NCBI GenBank assembly: GCA_027576995.1
Contig: JANBQC010000209.1
Coordinates: 1 to 22,762 of the forward strand
Direction: 5' to 3'
Origin: Dimargaris cristalligena
Taxonomy: Eukaryota; Kickxellomycota; Dimargaritomycetes; Dimargaritales; Dimargaritaceae
DNA length: 22,762 bases
Within the stretch, counting starts at the first letter, position 1. Each line of letters starts with the position of its first letter. Positions 1-10,800 of this stretch are shown here, in pieces. The translations under genes and the position numbers were made by a program. The notes beneath the pieces were generated by a model, which saw nothing but the letters and a program-made list of their open reading frames with translations, was not told the origin of the DNA and searched no databases.

Positions 1-1492
1 GGAGAAGCCACCCTGCCCTTTTGATATATTTTTGTTGTTCATTTTAGTGGCCTGACACCACCACTCTGTGACACCGGGGGGTACAATATGGCGCTATACG
101 GCCTGATATGATGGCAGTCATATCGGTTGGATTAGGACGGATTAGGAGGGGCGACATACATATAACGATCATTAATATGGGCGAAATCCGGCCCAGTTGT
201 ATAAGGCTTTAAATAATATGTGTGTGGGAAAATAGGCAGGTGATTCATTTTTAACCAGTTGTATCTGCCTAATCCAACATATTTTTCGTTATACAGACTT
301 GTATAATATTCCCTTAATGTTGTCAGTTGTACATAACATTGTTAACCCATTAATGATGGTAATAGACCGATATACGAAGTAAAATAACATGTTGAAAGTA
401 AGCAACTTGGAAATATATTGACCCAGTCAACGGAACAAAGTTCCATTAGAATTCCCGAAGGCAAATTACGTACCAATGGACTACCAGGCACCCAAAAATA
501 TATATCACAAACAGGTGTTCTTTGTTTACAAATCACCTCATCCCAAGCATGAGATTATTTTATTGACCTTACCTTATGAAAATATTTACCTCCCATGTGT
601 CTAAATATATCTACTAAATAAATTTGCTAAAGAGGGCAGCCTTCTCCTCATGGCCATTTAACTCTTCGAATCTATTTAATAAAAGACTGATTTTTATTGA
701 TCCTGGGATATCATCACCGAGAGTGCCTACGGTTATCACACCACTTTTTAGTTGGTAACAATTGGCTTCACAAGATTGGTACTGCCCCACATGGCCTATA
801 CCATGGGATACTAATTAATGAGTATTAAATCTGAACAGACCTGGAACCTAGACAAAGTGCTAATTGGTAGCTCCAAACAATAGCACGTCGGTGCTTCTTC
901 CTTCAGTTTGCATATTATTTACTGCAATATTTACACAAACAGGCTATATATTCGAACCTCGGCAAGCCAATGAATATAATATGCAGTAGGCTCGAAAACA
1001 GGTCCATGCCGTTCTCCTTAACCTCAATCATATAGATATTAGTATACCAGATATTCACATCCTGTAATGCAAAAAATTTTGAGCCTGACAAAATGTATGG
1101 GTTTTTAAATATTACTCGGGAAACCTATAATATGATAAAGTACCCCTGAACAACATAAAAAGGTGTTTAAATTGGTCTTGACTTGAAATTAAAGAACCAT
1201 GTTTGACACGAAAGCATTAACTAGCCGCAAACTCCGGTTGTAAAGTATGCCTCATTTTCACTCACTTGTTGATTGCAGCATCTAGTTGCCCTACCCGTGC
1301 CTTTCCACCATTAGTCTCGATTTTATTGACTATTTCTTGGGGCACGCCTACACATCAAGCTAAATGACGCTATTAGGATTTCCATTACCTGTTTTGGCGA
1401 TAATACCCGGCCGTAGTAAACGGGATAAACGGGGCCCCAAAAGGGGGCACTGATCGATGCAAGGTTACATGCCAATATTTAAACAAAACTAA

Positions 1493-1858
1493 TCGCACTG
1501 GGTTGGTAATAGTATTGCAGTGATGACCGAATCATACAAAGGTAGAGCCATTGTAACCAAGGGGATTAGTGGAAGAGAGTGGAAATCCCAGTCGTACCCC
1601 ACCCTCTAAATGTACATGGGTTTCAATACTCGGCATTGCACGGTACCATGTTATCCGAAGCATGGTACGCTAACCAGTGTTGCAGAGCGAGTCCGTGTAT
1701 TAGCGGAAAATATAATGATTACCACCGGCCCGATTGTAAACTACAGACAATCTGTATCCATAGTTCATAGATTGATTGATTCACTCTATCTAAACAAAGC
1801 CATATTTATAACGATTCTATTAAAGGCTTACTATAATCGCCACTTGCCAACAAATTGA
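1493..1858 (+). other. Weakly coding-like stretch, possible gene remnant
   Basis: One frame stays open from 1493 to a TGA at 1856-1858 except for a single TAA at 1607-1609, which is followed at once by an ATG at 1610. The part before the TAA includes an ATG at 1523 and a 28-residue peptide beginning MTESYKGRAIVTKG. The part after it gives 82 residues with a hydrophobic, helix-like second half (for example LIDSLYLNKAIFITILLKAY). I recognise no family. The run of 13 A follows directly on the TGA. It could be a decayed gene, an unannotated small gene with an intron over the TAA, or chance; chance is the most likely in AT-rich DNA. Confidence 0.15.
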
Positions 1859-1870
1859 AAAAAAAAAAAA
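1858..1870. repeat. Homopolymer A13
   Basis: Thirteen A in a row, starting at the last base of the TGA at 1856-1858. On the minus strand this is a T13 tract about 55 nt beyond the stop codon of the F-box-like gene, so it could equally belong to that gene's 3' end region. No target-site duplication was found around it, so a retrotransposed origin is not supported. Confidence 0.8.
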
Positions 1871-1924
1871 GAGATAATAACGTTAATTGAGCTGCCTAGT
1901 AATAACCGTATCCGGTAAAGCCGA

Positions 1925-3509
1925 TTACTTCCATGTCATTAACTTAAAATCCGACTCAGCCTTATAGATAACTGAAATATCGAGTGTAGCTTTATCTGGA
2001 AACCTGAAATCCTTGGAATAAAAGGCCAAGGCCACACTCCCATCGGGCAATACACGAAGCCAACGCGTGTCCGGGTATAGATTGGCACACTCCCCCATAT
2101 CTAAAGTCAACTCTGGATATTTTATCGCCCAAACCTTACGCAGGTATTCGGCACCTTCGTCCAAACCCACGGCTTCTAGGCAATTCCCGAACGGTTTTTT
2201 GGGGCCCCCCACAGTATTTCGAGCCTCCCTCTGGAATTTTCCATTCCACCGATCAGTGAGGGCTATCACCAGCTGCAGGTCTTTCCGCACGGAGGCTAGA
2301 GTAAGCATAAAGGCGACTGCAGTTTGCATCAGCCGATGGGGCTTGGGATAAGGGTCCTGATAGTTCGGCTTCTGGAAGTGAAGATCCAAAAACTCGACGA
2401 TTATAGCACGGCGTTGGGTCTCTGGACTGTGGTACAGGCGGTGAAGTATTAAACACGCTGATAACGCGACTATGATGGAGTGGATGTGCTGCATATTATA
2501 GTACATTCCCTGAAGCGCACTAAAATTCAGCTCTTTACGTATAATCTCAAACTGCGGTCTGGAAACCTGCTTATGGACAGATCCCCTTTCCAGGTCACCG
2601 TCAATATCATTGAGAAGAGTGAGCGTTTCCAGGTTTGCATACTTTACCAAGGGGAAATGCATCGCCAGATTAGGCCCGTCGAGAGAGAGAGATGGGTGGT
2701 CCATGTTGAGAAACCGCCAGTTGGATTGGGCGAAGAATGGCTGTTGCGGTAGATTGGTACCAAAGAAGGTTTCAAATTTCATGTAATCAACCTGACCGTT
2801 GGTGAGCAACCTAAGGGAGGTACCAGATGTGCGGTGACGGTCACTAGTGTCGATACCATCTCCAATGATTCCAATGAGGGCGGTGTTGGCTACTAACGGA
2901 AACACGGTGGTCCAGTGGCCTAACATGTCATCCAGTTTGCCCTGGGATATCTCATACCTCCCAATTTCGTTTTCAGCCTCAGATTCCAGTTGCAGCACAG
3001 GTGCTATATTCTTAAGCTCCCGTATGAAAACATTGATCTGTAAGGCCAAGGAATGTGGCGGATTTCCACAATAAAGAATAAAGAACACTCATATTCGGTT
3101 TAATTAGTGTTGACAAGGTATCGATAAATCCAGGTCTACCCACGCGTCGCAAAGCACCAGGATCGGCACTTCGGGTATTCCAGCTTTCATCTATATCTTT
3201 AGTCTCGCATAAGTGGGAGAAAAGTAACTAGGAGAGACTGATTATTAAATAAGGCGGTTCATTTTCACCGACCTTTTTCGTAAGTTGAATTTGTAAGTTC
3301 GCTTCGTTCGGAAACAGTATGGGAGCCAACCGAATATAGTCACTAAGGTTTATTTTCTCCGCAATGAGGTATCGCAATTCTGCTGGTAGGTCCATAATTC
3401 TTTGGCCTAAAGTCAGCTGGGGGGAAGTACTAACATGGTCACGGCCATCAAATTTCTGATGGTTTCTCAACCCTACCAATCCGGCCAATAGGTATTTGGC
3501 TATCCTCAT
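1925..3509 (-). CDS. F-box-like protein, multi-exon model or pseudogene
   Basis: A minus-strand gene with an F-box-like motif near its N-terminus, DLPAELRYLIAEKINLSDYI, at residues 40-59 of the frame starting at the ATG at 3509. F-box proteins normally bind Skp1 and recruit substrates to SCF ubiquitin ligases; that role is inferred from the motif alone. My working model has three exons: 3509-3273, 3227-3144 and 3037-1925, giving 477 residues. The second intron (3143-3038, GTGGGT donor, TTACAG acceptor) joins two frames cleanly. The first would be only 45 nt (3272-3228, weak GTCGGT donor) and is needed only to remove an in-frame TAG at 3228-3230. The last exon encodes 370 residues without a break, mostly helical in appearance, with no domain I recognise. 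The N-terminus (MRIAKYLLAGLVGL) resembles a signal peptide, which is odd for an F-box protein. If the TAG is real, this is a recent pseudogene. Confidence 0.6.
3038..3143 (-). other. Putative intron in the F-box-like gene
   Basis: On the minus strand the frame that continues from the F-box exon stays open to about 3020 and then meets a stop, while the long C-terminal frame is in another phase. A phase-0 intron with donor CGC|gtgggt at 3143 and acceptor cttacag|ATC ending at 3038 moves from one frame to the other without a stop. A possible branch site (ACTAAT on the minus strand) lies near 3104-3109. The length of 106 nt is normal for a fungal intron. The alternative is a frameshift mutation. 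Confidence 0.5.
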
Positions 3510-5493
3510 ACTGCGAATTTGGCTGGGAGATAAGTATCAAAGTTTGGCCCCAGTTGTAAATATGCTGACGGAAATTACATGCAATGAGTCCGAGCCGAAA
3601 TATATTACAAGTTAGTTAAACCAAATAAATTAGTAAACGACGACGAGGAATTGGGAACAGAGAAGATTTGGGGAGACCCGAAGGTGTGATTAGAAAGGCA
3701 TAACAACAAGATAGGCATCTTTGATGAGATGCCCGATCCCCGATTTTTTTAACATACGTATAGTTTCGGTATTTTGATTTAGCCTTAAGGGATGAACTTC
3801 GCCAACACGCCAGTGTGTTGTTTTGCCAGGGTACAACACTGTGAGACGTCGCGCCAAGTACTGTGTATATATACATTTGATTGGCCAGTCGATGCAACCC
3901 GCCTTCTGTGTCTTGTAGGGGAAAGTTCAAACCGCCGATTTACCAGGCCAATAATTTTGCTAATTAGAAGTTAAATGGGGCGAAGCGGGAGCATATCGAT
4001 CCACAGCGGGGAGAAAACCCTCGGCCCATCGACGAAGTCAAGGCAGGAAAAATAAAATGGCGCCCATTTCCGTACTACTTTGTGTGGCACCAAGGTAACA
4101 GTTTCATGGGAGCAGCTAACCCAATGAAGCAGTGGTATTTCTACATGCCACTCTATCCGCCTATTTTGATTTGGAATGACCGGGGACAATAATATCGAGT
4201 GTCTTTCTTTTTTAGGCACCCTCGCCCGTAAATATGGAAGAGGCTGGTTATAGTACCGCGGTAAGTCTTTGTCACTAGAGCACCAGACGGGATTGCGCTA
4301 GAGGAGAAAGAATTCACCATGACCACTAGCGGCCCTCTACCGAATAACACATTTGCTCAATATCTAGCTGGCTTCTACTGATCACGTGGTTTTAATAACC
4401 CACCGATTGATATAAAATACCCAAACGAGTAGGTAGGTAGCTCTGAATATCCGTAAACACGGAAACTAATTGATTGAATGAGGGAAGTCAGGCCTGGGCC
4501 ATTTTCTAGAAAACAATATGGGAGAAGTTCATTCAGGCCGTATAACGAAAAATCCATTGGATGAGGTCAATATCACTGGTTAAAAGATATTCTTGCATAT
4601 ATTCGTCCATACATGTATTATGTAAAACCTTATACAGCTGGTTTGAATTTCTTCCATATCAATTGACAATTCCCTGCAGTGATTTTATTTGGCATCCCTG
4701 CTACAGACCGCTGCTCAGGATGCCGTTTGTTTCCAACCGGTACTAGTCATGAATTGATGAATAGCGTACAATGAATTAATTATCCAGACCCTCTAGCTCT
4801 TTTTACCAGCAGTTTGGGCATTCTCTTAGGAAATACCGATTCCTCGCTTACTATTTAGACTATAAATGCCTGTATCCACGAAACTTGATGCCATTCTGAT
4901 TGTCACGTGATCGTTCCCAATATTGAACTTTTCCTTTGAAAGCAGGGGTTAGTTATAATCTGATTCTGGGTCATTAATATTATCTCCTTGGGCTGAATTA
5001 TAGTCAGATGAAGTAGAGTTTTATTTAAAGTGAATCTAAGGCAGGCGACCTTTTGGTCATAATTGCTATCCACAGGGAACATGATAATGGGTAATTTGGT
5101 CAAAAACCCTCAAAAGCTATGAATTATAGTCAAGTGCTTTGCCGTGGGCTGACTTGGACCATTTAAATAAGTATCAGTAGTCTTGACTTGTAGTATGCAT
5201 ATAAGAACCACTGCATCTGTATAGGCAGTCTTAACCCCCACCCCCCTGTCCGGTATTTTTAAAGGTACCCCATCCGCACCATCCAAAACCTTACATGTGT
5301 ATGGGAATCACGTATAACACAATGGCCGAGGAGGACCGGGGAATGAATTACCAATGAGCTACGGTCCGAGTGGGGAACATGGAACCTTTAGAGTAACCGA
5401 CTAGTAAAGTTTATATAAGTATTTTATTTAAATATACCCGATATTGGGATCCCGTAACATGTTGTTCGTTTTATACTTCCTGCTTATTCTAGG

Positions 5494-5600
5494 GATTGTC
5501 GGGGGCGGCTATCGTTCGCGCATCGCTCGAGGGGGGCGTTTGGTTTATTAGGTCACGTGAGGGGGTAGGGTCGGGGACGTTCGTCTCGGATTGTGGTTGC
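5494..5600. other. CpG/GC-rich patch in AT-rich spacer
   Basis: This stretch stands out from its surroundings by repeated CG dinucleotides and G runs (for example GTTCGCGCATCGCTCGAGG) and contains TCACGTGA at 5553-5560. No reading frame is associated with it. It may be a regulatory island or simply local composition; the function is unknown. Confidence 0.4.
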
Positions 5601-7005
5601 ACACGCATTAGGTGCTAATCAAAAATGGCCCTATAATATAAGGTTTCCATGGGAAGCCACGCATATATTACAGAGTACCAAGAGTATGGGACAGTATCCC
5701 TCGACGGTGATCTTTAAACACCAACTATCCCCAAACCCCAATTAAGGAATCGATTAATGCAGAGTCCACCGGCCCAGGCAATTCCTAGATCGCCAAAATA
5801 GGATTGTAAATGAATAGTATACTCTAGGCTATTGGAACCCAGACCGAATGATAAGATGCTGGCTGAGGCGGAATGGTTGTTGATTAGTGGAGTAATTGGG
5901 GACTAGCAGGTGGCTGCACCATAGTACAGCAGCGTTACGTATTTGATTTAAAAAACATATGAAAATGGACCGCAAGTATCGACGGAAAACAGTCACCAAT
6001 AGCGGGGATGGTCAGGCTTGTGGAATGTCCGAAACTGAGGGCACCCGGGGGTTTTTATGGGGAGAATGGCGCGGGACAGAGACGATGGCCAGTGAGACAT
6101 GAAGTGGTGATCCCCTTCCCCCTTTACACTGTGTGCCACCCGCTCACTACTACATAGTGGTAGATTTGGAGTGAATGGCCAAGGGTGGCTATTGCCAATT
6201 CATAATTAGGCAGCAGGAGCCGCTTATTACATACGCGGTGGGCAGGGAGCTAAATTAGCACCAATCAACGCACCTGCATCCCTATTTATGGTATATTTAG
6301 GGATCCGTCAGGGTGTTTCCTGAGTGAAGAATGCACCCACTAATGCAGCCTACCTATTTTGCATCGGGAGTGTTTTGTTAGCACCGTGGGTGATCCAGCG
6401 GGGTCCAACTCATCTCAAATAGTACTGGGATGGTGCGAGAGGGATGTAGGGATAAGGGAATGACCGATTGTTTTAGAAGGCCAATGGAAGGGAATTGATG
6501 CACTGTAGCGTGGCTGCTGTGAGAGGAATTCGGAGGGCTGGGTAAAGGATTCTTCTACTCTCCCCAGACTGGCGTGCTGAATCAACCTGGCTGGAAGGTA
6601 AAGGGTCCTAATTAAGACTGTATATGACCCATTCCATTGATCTTATACCTTAGTAAGCCCATACGCGGCCGGGGCTGTGTGGCCCAGGCTAGACTATGGA
6701 GTTCACTGGCAACCCTCGTTTCCTTAATAACAGTAGAGTCGTTTCCCCACAATAGCCCCAGCGGCGCTTTAATGATGGGAGAAGGAGAGAACGGCAAATT
6801 GAGCGACACCCTGCTGAAAGCGGACGAGGATATCTGGCTCCCATAGGCCACACGTACACAGCATACGCACATCCTCCTAACTTTACCCTGACTGGAACAG
6901 AGCCACCTCATCTCCTATATGCTGCACCACTTGGTTCATTCCTTTCTTTCCCTCCCGCCTATTTAGTTATATACCCTGCTATTTCTATAAGTCCGTCTTG
7001 CTCTG

Positions 7006-7019
7006 TATTATATATATAG
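7006..7019 (+). promoter_or_regulatory. Candidate TATA element of the BEACH gene
   Basis: The element TATTATATATATAG lies about 350 bp upstream of the first in-frame ATG and is followed by a pyrimidine-rich stretch typical of fungal 5' leaders. No other strong TATA-like element is closer. The transcription start cannot be fixed from sequence, and such AT runs are common in the spacers, so this is a weak call. Confidence 0.3.
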
Positions 7020-7367
7020 TTTGCTTAGTCGTTCCTTGCCCGCTGATTTAGACTATTGCCGAATCGGAGTGCTTAGTCTGGCTCCAGCCATCCACCGCAT
7101 TGTGCTTTGTTAGCTATCGGACTGCTGTGGAGCCCTTACTTCTTTATTAAAAAACATTTACATACTGATACACCCCTCCGTGCACTCAGCCCGCTTGCCA
7201 CCCGAAAACGGTGGGTCAAGGCCACCAAAACGCCGTCTCCTATTTTCTAAATTACTCCCCGACTACTCTAGCCTCCTTATCGGTATTGCCGCCTGAGTCT
7301 CATAAGCCGTCTCCACTTTAAATTGGAAAACCAACTTTCTTCTCCCCCTTCATCAAAACCCTGCCCC

Positions 7368-7761
7368 ATGTCTCCACCGGCTGCCCCCCCACGGGGCCAG
7401 GCGAACCACCCCATGTTGTCGGCCGAACCTATGTCTAACACCCCGTTCTCCTCGTCGCCATATACCACCTCCCTGGCTGCGGGGGACCCGGTGGAATCGC
7501 TTTGCGTCACCTTAATCGACTATTTGACGGAGTACCAAAATTGCCCGGATGAGGCCGACCCGGCCTTTTTGGCCAAGACCCACTCCCAACTCACCGGTTG
7601 CTTAGCCGCCTCGGCCGTACCCCCCAGCCCTGGCTGTGGTAGCAGTGGCTCCGTATCGACCATGGAACCTATCCTTCTAGCCCTTGAATGGTGCATTCTA
7701 CTATACCAGTCACCACCTAAACCGAAGTACACTGCCTCTGCCCATTACAATCAGGCATCGT

Positions 7762-7803
<42 letters not shown>

Positions 7804-10800
7804 CAGGGGACCGACGCGACGGGAATGGCGCCATTCGTGGTTCGGTACAGCCGAGAAAGGGCGAGAGCCGTCGCGACCAGCGTCGGGTCGAACGGAATTG
7901 TCAGCTGGCCGCCATTATTGCCACATGTATCCAGTTGTTAACCGCCCATATTCGCCAGTCGCCTGCAGCTCGCCCCTTTTTCTACCGAGAGTTGCGAGGT
8001 TGCGAGCGGACCATGAAGGCCCTGCGGCGGTGTAGCCTATTGGTGCGGCTGCCGGCCATCTGGGAAGCCCTCTGGGGCCATATCGTAAGCCAGCCGCGTT
8101 GGCCAAGCCCGCTATCCACACTACTCGCCCACCACCCCAGTGCTATATCGGTAACCAACACTCCGCTAAAATTGACCCCCGAGGGTATCCGCGTGCTCAC
8201 GGGTCTGACTGAGCTGATTCTTGCCCTCCTTCGCGAAGCTGCACTTCACATGGATCTTGCGTCCTCCGAACCACCACCTACAGTCCCCGCCGAGACCTAC
8301 CCCCTTATCGAACTAGTCGCCCAATTTCTTTGGCGCCTCAATGCCCTCGTGGGCCGGGGAGAGCGAACCCTATGGGCCCTGCACACCTCCCGCATCCCCG
8401 CGCTACTATTAGATCACATTGAGTTATGGTGCCTTACTCTGCCCGAATCCCCATCGTCGGCCTACCGGGACAATGTCCATCGGTATACCACCTCCCTGGT
8501 CACCAGCCTATTAGGCTACGCCACCACCATGCCCCAGCTCACCGCATTTCTACAGGCCCACGCACGCTGCTCGGCGATTCCGGCCCAGTTTAATTGCCCC
8601 ATGTCCCCCGGGGACCCCGAAGCCCCCATAGCCGTAGACCAGCCCGAATACTCGCTCTATTTCCCCTATTCCCAATTCTTGACCGGGGGTACCTTTCCCG
8701 AAAGGCCCAGGACCGATTACGCCCTCGTCCAGAAAATTCTGAATGACGTACTACTCACCGCCACCCACCCCGACGGTCCCGCCCGGCTGCCCGCCCGCGC
8801 CTACCGAAACTCACTGTCGGCCTCCTATTTTCACCTGGACCAGCTAAACACGGGCATCACCGTGACCCACACCCACCAATTGGTCAATACAAAGGGCTAT
8901 AGTATCGCCTTCTGGTTTTGTATCGAGCCCGGCGACGATATCCAGCCCATGACCCTGATATCCCTATCCTCGAAACCCTTCGTTGATCTGGAGGCCCGGC
9001 TTCTACCCTCCCGCTCCTCCAGTGCCCCCACCGAGCTTCACGTCCAGTGGGACCCCACATCCCAACTTTTGAGTGTCCATTACCAACTCGCTCGAGTGCC
9101 CCCCACTACCTCCGCCGCCGGTCCAGTGACCGAACCCACCGTCCTAGGTCCCCTGGCTACTCTGCTGGTGCGCGGCCGGGAGATCCGACCGGGTCACTGG
9201 TACCATTTGGTCGTGTCCCACGGCCCCAATGTGGAGGTGCCGAAACCCCGCCGAACGCTGGGGTGGAGTTTCCCGGGCTTTTCCTTCAGCGGGGGCCCCA
9301 AAGCGGCCGGATCCTCGGCCTCGACCGCCCCCCTTTCCGGCTCACCGAATGACGCCGCCGCGGTGGACCCTACCTGCTACTCGGATAATCTAGCCGTTTT
9401 TGTCGACGGCCAGTGCTGCCACTCCAGCTGGCAATCCTACCCAGCTGACCCCCGTCAGTTTTACCAGAGCTGTACTTTCGGAGCAGCCATTGCGGACCCG
9501 GCCCTACCTCAAGTGGCCATGGCGCTGGCGGACGCCCAACTGTCTTCGCACTCCTCGTACGCGTCGCGGAGCCCTCGTCCCCTACGCCGGGAAAGTCGAA
9601 GTCCACCTGCCGACAAGTACGCCCACTGTTTTCGGGGCAGGTTCTCCCCCCTTTACGTACTCGAAGGCCCCCTCGACTCGGCCTTGGCGCTGGTCATGTA
9701 CCAATTAGGCCGGCGGCACGCGTCCCACTTCGGCCCCGACCAGTTACCCTGGGCTATCAGCACACTGGATAACTCGGACCCCCAAGCCGACCCGTCCACC
9801 CCCATCTCAGCTAAGGTACTCGTAGGCAAGGACCCCACTGCCCTGGCCGCCGGAGGATCGTCGCCCCTAAGTGTGACCTCGCTGAAGGGTTACTTCAATG
9901 GCCAAGTGGCCGAGCGCATCCGGATCCAGCTCGTTCCCTCGGCAATGGGGAGTGTACCTCCCCTGGCCTCCTCATTCATGGCAGTACACGTCGTTGATTT
10001 AGTCAACTGGGCCCCTAGCGCCCAATTGGAGGAGGCCCGGGAGGCCATTGAACTGTTTAATCCGTCCCCGGGGGGTATGGCGGGTGTCAGTCCCACCGAA
10101 GGCCCAACCAACTCGACCTCTCCCCATCACCCATTAGACCCCAGTGCCAGTCCTGGGGGCAGTAACCCCCTCATTCGCCTTAGCCGGCCGCGGCGTAACA
10201 CCACCAGCACCGTCACGAGCCCTATTCCCATGCGTGCCCGGGCCCACTCCGACGCGGCACGAACCTTTACGTTCAGTCAGAAATCCAAAGCCGTGGCTAC
10301 TAATGTCCTGCTATGCCAAGTGACCAGTTGGTCCGATGCGCTGGCGGTTCTAGGTGGTCCGGCCGTGTTCCTGCCCTTCTTGGCTCGCTTGGATAGTCAC
10401 CAGGGGTTTGACGAATGCCCACCCTCTCCCGTAGGGATCCGCGAACTTACCGCGTCTGACCCCGAACCGCCCCGACCGCCCCCTCGAGTACTGCAGAATT
10501 ATACCGTGACCGGGGCGATGGCTTCATCCATCGAATCCCTGGCCGAGGGGGGAGATCAGGCAGCGATGGGGGGTAATCGATCCACGAGTGCCCCCAATTT
10601 GCCCCGACCCTCCGTGGCCCGATCGGTGAGATGTCGGTCCACCGCCGCGTCGCTCCACGCCCCCTCCGAGGCCCTGACGGTATTTTTCGAAATGCTCGAG
10701 AATGTGGCCCAGGGCGGGGCGTATAACCTAGCGAGCCTGGCGTGGCCTCTCACCATGGGCCGATCAACCGGCCCGTCCTTCCTAGAATTGACGGGGTTTT

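Larger units (their letters stand above)
1..1924. other. AT-rich spacer, no convincing gene
   Basis: I see no gene here that I can support. Reading frames are short, sit in AT-rich DNA and show no recognisable motif. The only part with a coding look is 1493-1858, listed separately. The segment also holds a GC-rich hairpin near 1435-1447 (CCCC, AAAA loop, GGGG), an 8-bp inverted repeat at 1643-1668 and a run of 13 A at 1858-1870. The end of this segment is the 3' flank of the minus-strand F-box-like gene. Confidence 0.5.
3510..7367. other. Long spacer without a supportable gene
   Basis: Between the divergent F-box-like gene and the BEACH gene I find only short frames with no motif, no repeats, no start context and no base-composition shift. 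The part up to about 5.4 kb is AT-rich; 5.5-5.6 kb is a short GC- and CpG-rich patch; 6.0-6.6 kb is purine- and G-rich on the plus strand; 6.9-7.3 kb is pyrimidine-rich and is probably promoter and 5' leader of the BEACH gene. TCACGTGA, a core that bHLH factors can bind, occurs at 4903-4910 and 5553-5560. A 12-bp perfect palindrome lies at 4502-4513 (TTTTCTAGAAAA). Confidence 0.5.

Noticed and set aside
1..652. Imperfect inverted similarity between the window start (GGAGAAG...CTGCCCT) and about 632-652
   Set aside because: The match stops after about 20 bases with gaps, there is no transposase, and no target-site duplication could be seen.
930..1010. A GGTTCGAAT (tRNA T-loop-like) word on the minus strand near 950
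   Set aside because: The flanking bases do not form a T-stem, and no matching D-arm or acceptor stem was found.
3616..3930. A 104-codon minus-strand frame upstream of the F-box-like gene
   Set aside because: No motif, a composition that looks random, and overlap with an opposite-strand frame of similar quality.
4153..4557. Two minus-strand frames (65 and 60 codons), each with an ATG
   Set aside because: Short, no motif, and no splice signals that would join them convincingly.
5237..5252. C-rich run (CCCCCACCCCCC) as a possible telomere or G-quadruplex element
   Set aside because: It is a single short run without periodic repeats.
6612..6911. Overlapping frames on both strands (99 and 69 codons) upstream of the BEACH gene
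   Set aside because: They mirror each other, one lacks an ATG, and neither shows a domain; more likely promoter-proximal spacer.
7323..7367. A TTG at 7323 as start of the BEACH gene
   Set aside because: Non-ATG initiation is not expected for a fungal nuclear gene; the first in-frame ATG is at 7368.
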